Both the position numbers and the translations under genes were made by a program. From Lutraria lutraria (lineage: Eukaryota > Mollusca > Bivalvia > Venerida > Mactridae), in contig OZ026841.1 of the NCBI GenBank assembly GCA_964023205.1, forward strand, positions 25,244,561 through 25,308,560: a stretch of DNA of 64,000 nucleotides, read 5' to 3'. Every line of letters begins with the position of its first letter. Position 1 is the first letter of the stretch. Shown here piece by piece: positions 37,437 through 50,300 of this stretch. The notes below the pieces were generated by a model that was not told the origin of the DNA, did not search any database, and worked only from the letters and a program-made list of their open reading frames with translations.

Positions 37437-39273
37437 TCTGTGTTTCATAAATAAAAGCATTTACGAAAGATTAGAGTTAACCCAGAAATACTGTACATAC
37501 ATAAATTAATTTACGGACAGAATTATTTTTATCTGTAATAACCACGATCAACATGTAACTATAAGAGCTATACCAGGGTACCGGTATAATATAACAAAAC
37601 TAGGCAAACAGTTAATAAAAAATTAAATAAAGATAATTAATAGCATGACAATTTGACCCAAGTCTTCTGTAAAACATGTTCAAGCTGTATTTGAGATATT
37701 CAATCCAATTATAGATTCTCAAAAGCTTTAAGCAGATAATTGAATGATTCTAAGTACTGTCACACAGCACTACAAGACTTAAAACACAAAGTCCACATAA
37801 CATCAGCTGTAAATGTAATATGACTAGAAAATGTTCAGACACTAAAACAGATGTGATTTCTTCACAAAATTAATCTCAAACAAAGATAAGGCAAGAATAT
37901 GTTTATCTAATAAAACTATCAACTAAAACCTATTGAATGCTAGTCTCATACAAACAGCAAGAATTTTCAAGTACCAGGAGATAAATTCTGTCCAAAGATT
38001 CAAATTAAATTTAAACCTACATTCAATAAACATATACAAATGACATAGACATGGCACAATTTACACATTTTAAGCTACAAACACATTTACTTCAATGAGT
38101 TTAATCTAAATAGTCACTTGCCAGCAAGAAGGAACTGCAAATTTGACAACATTGTCAATTTACTTTTACTAACATATCAATATGTTCAATAAGTCTAAAC
38201 ATAATACAGAGCCTAGTGATTTGTAGAATTTATGAATTATGAAATAATGCATGATTGTAAGAAAAAAAACAGCCACACAGATTGGTCAATTCAAAGTGAG
38301 CAATAGCAAATCAAATTGACTATATTTAAAAAACTATCAAATCAAAATGACGCATTATTACAGTTATTTAAACTCTGTCAAGTGAAAATGCCAGTAAACC
38401 ATAAATGGCAATGGGAGTCAGCCTCTTAGAAATGGGGAAAAGGGAGCATTAACATGAAGTTGTATACATTTCCTCCCAGTGTTATCAAAAGGTAATAACC
38501 TGGATGTTAACAGACAAAGAGCTATCCTACAGGTTAATTTAACAATCTTTTTTTTTTCAAAAAATGTTTTCAAGAAAAATTGAATTCTACTCACAGGGAA
38601 TTTTTTATGAATTTAGGGGGAAAATATATACTTTTCAGTCAGAGGAATGGCCTTTTTTATGGGGCCAAATTTTGGCCCCAAAAAGACCCACTGAACTGGG
38701 ACTTGTATTAAAAAAAGCACAATTATAAGTAGTACAACCAAAGATTGAAATTATGTCTGATTTACATAATTGATCTAAAAAATTACATACATTAAATAGA
38801 CACACATTAATAACAGCACCAATAATAAAATATGAGACATCTATGAATACCTGTAAAAAACTTTCCTACCGGTAATAATGAAAGGTTCATTTGATGTTAA
38901 AACACATTGTTTCAGTAAAATCATATACAGAATATGTACCAACACTGTTTAAGTAATTGGATGACTTTTGACCACACCATATAAAATAGACAGTAATGTA
39001 TAAAATTGGAAATAAATATAATGCTAACAGACATTTATACCTTATGTCATGGTGTCAATGAGTCATATTTGTTGCTATGCAAAGAGACAAAGAAAATTAA
39101 AATCCAAAAATTGAAATAGATTTCAGTATATCTTTATTGAACCACTGATTACATTGAGATTCTTGAACAATGGTTAACTTACCCAGCACTATTGTCTAAA
39201 TATGATGATTAGAACATCTTTTTAATATTCAGATTAATAATTACATGGTAGCCATCTAACATCCCATTTAATA

Positions 39274-39507
39274 CAGGGATGTCAATAGAGCCAGATTAAA
39301 AATCCTGAAAATTCTACAAGGGGCCTTTGGTCACATTGTTTCCATATTTAACTCAGTTTGTATCAAAGAAAGTCCTACAGAGCAGATTAATTGACCATAA
39401 CTTTGCTATTTCTTGAGATATTTTCATCAAATAACTTATTTTTGATCAGAAAACATAGCTCTTTCAGGACAGATAATCAAGAACTCAGAATATATCCAGA
39501 TTATTGA
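39274..39507. repeat. diverged ~240-bp dispersed repeat, copy 2
   Basis: Direct-orientation copy of 35856-36097, with many substitutions and small indels. Confidence 0.7.
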
Positions 39508-41074
39508 CTACCCTGATAATAGGAACCTGAAGAAAACAAGTTTACATGATATTTATATCTACACAATGAATATAACTATGTCTTACAGCAAAACTATTGC
39601 AATATTTCTTTGAGTAAAAATGTAGCAACAGTTTTGCTCTAAACTTTTGATATTAAAAACCTGAAACAAAATGGAAGACACAGCTAAGTAAGGTAACAAG
39701 TGGTATATTTTCCTACACTCCAAAACAACAAATGAATGATCACTAGGTTATGTACAAACTAACTTGATTACATTTGTATATTGTTGTATAATGGTACACA
39801 AATGAATACTTGAAACTAGACTCAAGATAAACTTATATGAAGTCATAAAACTCATGGTAAAGTAAACAACTGCAGATAAGCCAATAATCCCATTGGAATT
39901 ATGGCTGAATCAGAGGGTAGTAGTATTCATTGCAATAATTGACTATAAGAATGGAGTAACTTCCAGTTTACTCAGAAATGGAAGAAACAATAAATTAGGA
40001 TCATTTTCTGTCCACATCATATTGAGATACCTAACTAGTGTGACAACTAATTAGTGACTAGTATTGCTTATTATTTCAATTATGTGTAAAAAAATATATT
40101 TGGATAATGAAGTCAAATTTAAGAAAAAATAAAATGTCAAAATCAGCACAACAAAATATTCACAACTACACGGACCTAAAGTTAACAATAACTTCAATCA
40201 TTGATTGGGTTAAACTTAATCAAATGTGCCTTCCACATAACAAATAAAATTTGCAAGCACTATGTTAATGGACTAGATATATGCTTATCATTTGAATGAA
40301 AACAGCATATCAAGGCGCACTGAATAGTTATATGTTCAAATCATACTATGGTATTCAGTGCGAAAAGTACATAAAACAATATATAACATCACCTGGGAAA
40401 CTCTTCCCATAGATTTGAAATAGAAACCCCTTTTTACCTTAAATTACTCTGACAGGGTATGTAAGCATGATATTTATATTGTAGATTTTGTACAGATGAC
40501 ACAAGATGGTCATTTTGATTATGCATTAGCAAGTAAAACAATGAGATACTAAATTGTGAACAAATGCAAAAGTCATGTAAATTATGGAGTAGAAAAACAG
40601 TGAATAACCATATAATATCTGCTTTTAAATTTATAAAAGTTACTATCAAAAGAGTTTGGGATAAAGATCATATTTTGATTATCAATTAAAGATTTGAACA
40701 AAATCTGACATAGAAAAACATTTCACTACTAAATGCACAGGAAAACATAGGAAGTAATCATACAACTTATAGGCAGCATAAGAAATTCACAGATAAAAAA
40801 TATTTGTGAACTTGTTAATAACAGAGCAATTCTTGATTTATATTCTAACCTGATTTTAATTTATCATAACTAAAAGCCTTAAAAATACACTAACAGATCA
40901 TACTTAACTTCAAGATCAAGGCCAGCGCAAATTTGATGATAGTTAAGCAGAATGCCCGAAGTGAATATAACAATTATCATAGATGAAAAATCCCATCACC
41001 TTAGTTATATACATGTAATCCTTGAAGCATAGTTACATTAAGTACTAGATAATCTTACACATTGCGTTACAGTT

Positions 41075-41235
41075 CAGAGTTCTCAATAACAGCAGGCTGC
41101 AGGCCAATTTAGCCACTTAGAAATGTGTTTGGGCCTGTTAGGAATCTCAAAAGTTTATAAAATATTGCTAGAAAATGCCCGGACCTGTTACTCTAGCTTT
41201 TGGGCCTATTGGCCACTAACTTATTGAGAACCCTG
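41075..41235. mobile_element. non-autonomous hAT-like element, TIR CAGRGTTCTCAATAA, 5-bp TSD
   Basis: The ends CAGAGTTCTCAATAA and TTATTGAGAACCCTG are 15-bp inverted repeats with one mismatch. The exact 5-bp duplication CAGTT flanks it (41070-41074, 41236-41240). It is the same family as 50327-50505 and lies just past the tetraspanin stop codon. Confidence 0.88.
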
Positions 41236-41390
41236 CAGTTAATAACACACAGTCATGATCTTAATGAACACATGGATACGATTTCACGTAATAAAATATC
41301 TTCATATAAATGTCGCAGTATGTACAGCATGCAACGCTAGTATAGATAACATTACAAAACAAATCCCTGTGTTTAATGTATGTAGTAGAT

Positions 41391-44300
41391 CTAACGACGA
41401 TGTCGGCGGTAAGTATCCCTTTGGTCCTGAATCTGTCCATCAAGTAGACGACCCAGACATATTCCCAGTAGTTGAGGTATACCTAGGCCTAAAACAAGGC
41501 CACCGATGATGGGTAGATTGGCCTCACCGAGATTAATAATAGCGTCAATACATCCGATGGTAAATATATCAGAAGTAGCTGTAAATGTCTGCAAGATAGA
41601 ACAAATAAGTTTAGCAACAATACAACAGTGTTTGTTCATCATTCAAGTGAAACCAACACTTCTCATTATTATGTTTAAAGGACTTTGTTATTGATAACAA
41701 TATTTTCTATAATTTTGTCAAGTTTTAACAGACTTTGGACTTCTTCATAAATCATTATTGAAAACAAATAACATGCTTATTTTATTAGTATCACAGGTCT
41801 ATTTATCATCACATGTTTATACCTAATTCAAATGTTTGTATGAGTTTTACGCCCCTTTTAGGCAGTCTTAGTCATATGAGGTGGACATTGCACCTAACCA
41901 TCGTTTCCAGAAAGAACCAGTACTAGAGCCCCATTTTCTGTAAGCAACTGCCTACTTTGTCACATAAAGAGATATGGTCTGTAGATGTACTCAAAACCCA
42001 TGACCCTCTATCAGTCAGAGGTTACAGTGATTTGAAATCGGTGACTTTAACCACTTGACCATGGAGGGGGTCTATTCTAATGTACAAGTATCAGATTACA
42101 GCATGCTGGCTTTAACGGAATCATTTGGAACTCTTCAAGTTCTGTTATTACTAATGGTACTGTATCAGAAGTACCTTGCATCACTGATTGTATAAACAGA
42201 ACAGATCAATCTGAATAGATGATTAATTTATCACCAGTACTGTGTGTGGTGGTAAAATGTTAATCTAATACTTAGTAAGCTAACCTGAGATTCATTTAAG
42301 GCACCAGCTCCACAGAGAATGTTGGGTATTCCAGGCTGTAACACAAAGTACATAGAAATATTCATTATGATCACAGTTCATGTAAAGATAGAGTTAAATG
42401 TCAATTTACAACAAAAGGTTTGCATTACATAATTATGTACGTCAAGATGTCAAAATCTGCTTACTTGGGTTTTCAACGAGGCCTTGTTTGTGTTTAAAAA
42501 GTAACCAACAACTTAAAACAGGAACTTCAACGGAAATTTGTATTTCAAAAACGGTTTAGATAATTCATATTGCATTACGGAATTCAATTATCTAAACAAG
42601 AGTGCTGCAAGCGGTCCCATTGATCGTCTGTTCGCCACCTCAGTTAGATCTATCCATCTACAAAGTTTCATGTTGCAACCTTAACTAGTTTCTGAGTTAT
42701 GAGCTACATTTAAGTTTTTGCACAGATGACGGAGTGATCACAATAGCTGGACTTTTTCTTTCAGTTGACCTAAAAAATTACATCAGGGGACCAAGTGTAT
42801 GATGGGTCATATCACAAGACCCCTTATACCAAACAACAACAAGAACCATTATAATGAAAGCTGAAACGTATCATGGCATGTTAAAAATAAGCTTCTAAGG
42901 GAGGTTCACATATTGAATACAGAACAATGGCAAAGAACTTACGTTCATTTTATCTGGATCTTTGCAGCAAGAATAAGGCACCCCACATTTCAGACCACTA
43001 GGGTTCTCTTTTGTGCAATTAAAATACATATTTTTGTTCCAATCCTTATAGCCATTGATTCCACAACACTGAACCTGAAAATGAATTATAAATACGGGTA
43101 CATGATTAATGGTTTTATTATCTTCAAAAGAAGAGGGGAACAAGAAATGATCGGAGTACTTGGTTCTAACTCCTGACATGACAGGTACTGCTTTCAATTC
43201 CTTACCTACCCTCAACTAGGCCAAAACTGCTTGACAAGCACACTTTTGAGAATTGAGAAGTCTTTCCATAAGGTACAGACAGTTTAATAAGAGATCACGG
43301 GAAGATACTAAGGCAAGTTGCATTTCTTTGTAAACTATCAAAATTTGCAAAATGTGGTGAAGAGGAAATTGCTTACAGAATGGATGAGTAGCAGACAGGT
43401 ACCAACAGGTATTGTTTATCTGTAGGTAGTATAACGGCCCATTTAACAGCATAGGTAATTTCAGGGCAACCCCAGTGAGAGGGGAAGAGAAGATACAGAA
43501 GAACCAGACATTTTTACCTGTAAACTGAGAGTGGTGGTAAGATGAACTGAGAGTGCTGGTAAGATGAACTGAGAGTGCTGGTAAGATGAACTGAGAGTGC
43601 TGGTAAGATGAACTGAGAGTGGTGGTAAAATGAACTGAGAGTGGTGGTAAGATGAACTGAGAGTGCTGGTAAAATGAACTGTCTATTTATATATTACTGA
43701 AGCAGGGAAGATGAAAGGAGAAACTTCATATACATCAAAATATAAGTCACAACTATGGGAGTTTTGACCCCCTTTTTTATATGGTATTATTTGTTGGCTG
43801 GGTTTAGGCCAGGGGTTTTGAGGAATTTTGGAAGTTGAAATTTCAATGCCTTTTTTCTAGGAATCCTTTTTTTACCTATATACATGAAAGTCAACAAAAC
43901 TGTAAACTGCTAAGAGTCCTTTGTACAACAATTCTATGAAATGCTGACGCAAACTTTAATTTCATTTAATCATACTTTACAATAACATTCTTTCACACAC
44001 AATGTGAAACTTCACATGTATCATGAGTATTAGTAGAGATTTACATTTTCCTGGAACCAATCCATGACAGCATCTTCATCGTCTTGGTAACGTAAAATCA
44101 TTCCTTCCTTCAGTGCATCTGAGATCCACTCATGCATTTTATCTTTAAACACAAATGCTAACACAGCTATTGTGACCTCCAGTAGTACAATAAGAATGAT
44201 GATTGAGTAAAACTGTAATATAAGACAAGAAAATGTGAAAATAAGTTTGAATAACTCTTCCTGACTGTTACCATACCATCACAAGTCAAGTTATTATAAA

Positions 44301-47300
44301 TGCAAGGTTTACAAGAATATTCTCAGTTAAGATAATAAAAATTTCATCCATTTATATGGTACATAATAATACAAGTAAGCACAGTCAAACCTGTTAACAA
44401 AGGTCACCTTGGGAATTGACAAAACATGGCTTTTATTGACAAGTGGCCTTAATATGGATGATAAAAATCCAAGGAGGTTTTTAAATGAATGAACAGGGAG
44501 GCCTTTATTTGAAGCTAACTGCATCAACCTTGTTAGATTTTAAATAAAAGTCATGTGACTTCTGACATTCGAAGTGTACTTACAAGCCTGAGCAGGAGAA
44601 GATTTTCTCTTAAAGCACCAACACATCCAGCATATCCAACAACAAATATAATAGATCCAACAATGATGAGAAGTATGGATAAGTCCAGTAATACATCATA
44701 TATAGTCTGAAATAAATAGATAAGTCCAGTAATACATCATATATAGTCTGAAATAAATAGGTTAGTCCAGTAATACATCATATATAGTCTGAAATATATA
44801 GATAAGCCCAGTAATACATCATATATAGTCTGAAATAGATAGGTTAGTCCAGTAATACATCATATATAGTCTGAAATAAATAGGTTAGTCCAGTAATACA
44901 TCATATATAGTCTGAAATAAACAGATAAGTCCAGTAATACATCATATATAGTCTGAAATAAATAGATAAGTCCAGTAACACATCATATATAGTCTGAAAT
45001 AAATAGGTTAGTCCAGTAATACATCATATATAGTCTGAAATAAACAGATAAGTCCAGTAACACATCATATATAGTCTGAAATAAATAGGTTAGTCCAGTA
45101 ATACATCATATATAGTCTGAAATAAACAGATAAGTCCAGTAATACATCATATATAGTCTGAAATAAATAGGTTAGTCCAGTAATACATCATATATAGTCT
45201 GAAATAAACAGATAAGTCCAGTAATACATCATATATAGTCTGAAATAAACAGATAAGTCCAGTAATACATCATATATAGTCTGAAATAAATAGATAAGTC
45301 CAGTAATACATCATATATAGTCTGAAATAAATAGATGAGTCCAGTAATACATCATATATAGTCTGAAATAAATAGATAAGTCCAGTAATACATCATATAC
45401 ATGTATAGTCTGAAATAAATAGATAAGTCCAGTAATACATCATATACATGTATAGTCTGAAATAAACAGATAAGTCCAGTAATACATCATATATAGTCTG
45501 AAATAAATAGATAAGTCCAGTAATACATCATATATAGTCTGAAATAAATAGATAAGTCCAGTAATACATCATATATAGTCTGAAATAAACAGATAAGTCC
45601 AGTAATACATCATATATAGTCTGAAATAAATAGATGAGTCCAGTAATACATCATATATAGTCTGAAATAAATAGGTTAGTCCAGTAATACATCATATATA
45701 GTCTGAAATAAATAGATAAGTCCAGAAATACATCATATATAGTCTGAAATAAATAGGTTAGTCCGGTAATACATCATATATTGTCTGAAATAAACCGATA
45801 AGTCCAGTAATACATCATATATAGTCTGAAATAAATAGATAAGTCCAGTAAATTAATACATCATATATAGTCTGAAATAAATAGATAAGTCCAGAAATAC
45901 ATCATATATAGTCTGAAATAAACCGATAAGTCCAGTAATACATCATATATAGTCTGAAATAAATAGATAAGTCCAGTAAATTAATACCTCATATATAGTC
46001 TGAAATAAATAGATAAGTCCAGTAATACATCATAGATAGTCTGAAATAAATAGATAAGTCCAGTAATACATCATATATAGTCTGAAATAAACAGATGAGT
46101 CCAGTAATACATCATATATAGTCTGAAATAAATAGATAAGTCCAGTAATACATCATATATAGTCTGAAATAAACAGATAAGTCCAGTAATCACTAGTGTT
46201 GTAAAATCGGACTTGAAAGAGAATTGATCATCAAGTCGAATCGGAAAGGGTGTTTCGATTCACAATCGGAAAATAATCAAAAGCAAATTTATATCCTTAT
46301 TTGACAAACTTATTTGGTTTTTACTTGTTTGTCATACAATAAAAACCAGAAACCCAAAATACTTCCAGACTGTTGACCTGAACTTCCCTGGACAAGGGAA
46401 AATTTCACTCACTTTTTCTTAAATAACAGTGACCACCCTTGTTTAAATACACACAATGCCCGAAAGTAGTGGAAAGAAGACAGTTGCTCAAATAATGACG
46501 GCGGTCTACCTACTTGTAAAGACATCGATTTAACACCACTAACATCGATAGTTGCCGACCTCAAGCGTCAACAACAATTATTCGATTATAATTACATCAC
46601 TAGTAATCACATTCATGATCAATAGTCTGAAGACAAATAAGTCTAGTATTAAATACATGTTGTACATTGTACATAATTTAAAGTCAGAAAAATAGGTAAG
46701 TTATGAAAACAAGTTAAAACATAGCTACATAGTATGTAGTCCAAGAGTTCAAAGAAACATGGGGAATCTTTTAGTTAAATAAGAAGTCAGAATAATACAA
46801 CTTGTTGTAACAGAGTTTAACAAAGAGATTTGCTATGATTTAAAAATAAAGCGAAATTCAGTGAATCAAAAGCTATTTGGTTTATACTACCAGTCGTGAG
46901 AGTATGCCTAATAAAGTTATGTAAAGCTGAAGTAACTAGTTTTGTATTCAATAAATAAGACATATATGTACATGTATGATCACAAATTTACATGTTAACA
47001 AATCAAGTTTTTGTCTTACCTGAATATCTTGATAGTAATATTTGTTCTTTTCAATGTATGCCCATACTCCAATTCCTATCATCAAAGCACCACATAACTG
47101 TAACATAAATACATAAAACATCCTGTGACTTGAAGTAGAATTAGCGTTTTAGCTTATAGAATTGTTTATCAAACAACAATAAATACTTTCAAGTAATGTA
47201 ACAGATTTGACTTTTTCACATTCTGCAAGAATCAGATACAAGTCTTCAGAATACAATCATAGCCGACTTGTTCCAAATAAAAGACTGCTCATGTATAAAG

Positions 47301-50300
47301 CATTTCATTTACAACATGTCATTTTCTATGGAGTCTGTAACAATAATTTTATGTATTGGTAAGGGCCTATAACTCAAGACCAAATGATCCGATTTAACCT
47401 GATAGCATTCTCAGGGTCCGACAAATTCTGTCTAAATAAGAATATTATGAATTTATGAAATCTGTTCTTATAAGTTTAATCATGACATCTTGAATTATTG
47501 ATAATTTTATTACACATTTTGTAAGGAATCATTTTTCCCCAATTGCTTAATTGTTTTCCAATCTCATTTTCTCATGTTGTACATCTAAATTCTAAACTTT
47601 TGTTTGTTAGTCAGTTTAACTTAATATGACACACCCTTTTTAAGCCATTTTTGGGTCCTGTATTCAGCCCTGTTCCCAAAGTAAAAAAGTATATATTTTT
47701 CCCCACTGAGAGAAAATTTCCCCTAATTAAAAACAAGAGGGCTAAGAAAAAACATTATTATCAATAATATATGTGCTTTAACATAAATTTCATCAGTTAC
47801 AAAATAACCATAAAAATTAGTGTTTTTCAATATCTGATTACCAGTATGTTTAAATATGTATTGTTCACACAAGCTACTTCAATTGATATGACCCACTGCA
47901 CACACACATATGATATACATTTTGTATGTAAATTAAGTTTATAAATACCTCTTGGCCAAGTGTTAACTTTATATTAATTACTATATCAACCACACCCTAT
48001 GACCCATAAGTGATTTGTATTTAGTCATCATATACATGAATGACACATGTAAGTGACGGTCAGACCAAATATACATATACACAGACATGATAGCCATCAG
48101 CTAACTGTAAATAACATCATGCACAGCTTCAGTGAACAAGTGAAACTTTCTTGGCCATTAAAATAATGTTACATGTATGTGTACATGTACATACAGTCTG
48201 TTTAATTTCATCTTTGTACTAAGGAAGTGTTTTTTGTCACATAAAGAAATACGCAAAGATCAGGAAATTAAGAATACATGATCAATTATTGTAGAATAGT
48301 AATGTATTTAGTTTTGTAAGTTAATATTTCCCAGATTTGTCCTAAGATAACATAAAATGAGGAGTTTTTGTTGGTCCAAAGTTATTCACTTCTCAGTACA
48401 CTCCCCAGCCAGAGGCTTATCAGTTAATTCATTTCCAATACAAAACCACAGTTAGGCTAATCAGTGAAGTTTGGTTTCTACATTGTATACATGTACTTAA
48501 ATACACCATCAGAACATCCTATTACCACTAAGGAATAAAGGATTGCTAAATGTATGAGCAGGTAAAACATAGATGTGGTCCAAGATCTAGATGTACATTG
48601 TAAACAGAATTGTAATAAATTGTTTGTTGTCTTCGCATAAAGTACAATATCTCATTAGATTCTTTGAAAGATGCAGAAAAATTAATGCCAAAATATTTGA
48701 AAATTAAAATCATTCTGTTGACATAAATGATAATCATTAGTCGCATTCAGGTCAATCATTTCAACAAGAATTACATATAAAATGTATCAGAGAAGTAATG
48801 TCCATTAAATTATAAATAGGCCCTTATGAGTGATGATAACAATATTGTTAACCATAGTCAAAGTTTGACTATTGAGAAATTTGACTCAAACTAACAGCTG
48901 CTGTTATCATACAGACTCAGAAATTCTGTAAATACTTCGAACTAGAGCACAAAAAAAACATCGTAAATTATTAAAGTAAATTAGATTGATTATCAAAGTC
49001 TTTAAGACTTAAGCCAGTCACCTTGATTTTTTAAAGGATTTAATCATAATAACAAAGTTGTTCAAACACAAGATATGAATCTCCAAGGTTATAATCTCTA
49101 CACTTTTATATTAATATTATTGAAAGACTTGAATTGCAAATTAGATTTAGTGCAGAATTATTTTTTCTGGCATAAAAAAACACATCAATTTGTATTAATC
49201 AGATAATGTGTTTTTCCATGTCCTAAAATCTCTGAGTACCATTAATCACTTGTGAAGAAATTGACCAAAATAGATAAACATGAGGGCCAAGATGGTCCTA
49301 TATTGCTCACATGAGAATCATTGCTTGCTGATGAAAAAGTTTTGAGTCTGTGTCATGAGGTCTGTGTTTTATATTAATATTATCCTGTGATTTGACCCGG
49401 TGACCTGGATTCTGACTCAAGAATTAGATAACCCATGTTCATACTTGTCCCACATATCATTAAGACAAACATTCTGACAAGGTTTGGTAAAGATCCTCTA
49501 AAAACTGTGACCTCTAAGAGTGTTAACAAGGTTTTCCTGTGATTTAACGAGAGACCTAGATTTTGACTCCAGATGACCCATGTTTGAACTTGTCTGAGAA
49601 ATAATTAAGACAAAACATTCTGACTTGTAAGGTTTGGTGAAGGTCCAATCAAACCTGTGTCTTCTTGAGTGTTGAACACTGTTCACAAAGTTTTCCTGTG
49701 ATTTGATCTAGTGACATAATTTTTTACCCCAGTTGACCTTTGTTCAAATTCAATCTTGTCTGAGACATAGGAAAAGCATTCAGAGTCAGTCATGGTTTGG
49801 TGAAGATCCAATCAAAGCTGTAACATCGTAAGTGTTCACAAGGTTTTCATTTGACATAATTTTTAACCCCAAATGACCCATACCCAAACTTGTCCGAGAC
49901 TTATCAATACAAACATTCTGACACAGTTGTGTGAAGAAAGATCTAACTAGAAAATGTCTTCCCCAAGGAAAATAAGCTACAGTACATGCGAAGTGGGTGT
50001 TCATTCAATTGTCATCCAACATGGCGACATCAGTGTTCGAACAAATTTTTTTTAAAGCACTAGCCCGAACTATATATATGTGGACTATTGAAAATAAACA
50101 ATTTACCACTAGCCCGAGTACACAATTTTTAGAAAGTTCACTAGCCCGATAGGAAATTTACTAGCCCCGGCCGGGCTGTGGGCTAGTGGGCAAGACTGCG
50201 ACATCCAGTCCATGTGACAACGCAAAAATGGTCACCCAAAACCCACCCGTCCCCTTAAATCACGGTGGACGGCCACAGTGACCATTGTGACAAGGCAAAT

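Larger units (their letters stand above)
32045..41390. other. 9.3 kb without coding exons between GATD3 and the tetraspanin
   Basis: No exon with homology or splice support was found on either strand. The first few hundred bases are the GATD3 3'UTR. From about 34.8 to 41.0 kb the plus strand looks clearly richer in A than T, so a minus-strand transcript would be U-rich, as introns and 3'UTRs are; part may be a long 3'UTR of the tetraspanin. TTTATT near 39131 (AATAAA on minus) is one possible end. It also holds two mariner-like MITEs, a diverged duplicated block and one CAGGG element. Confidence 0.45.

Noticed and set aside
41255..41509. Plus-strand 84-codon frame
   Set aside because: It is the shadow of the terminal tetraspanin exon on the other strand.
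44678..46193. CRISPR array
   Set aside because: Units are contiguous 41-bp repeats without unique spacers, in a eukaryotic intron; it is a minisatellite.
44678..46193. Minisatellite as a coding repeat domain
   Set aside because: 41 bp is not a multiple of three and the third frame of the unit has a TGA, so the array cannot be read through.
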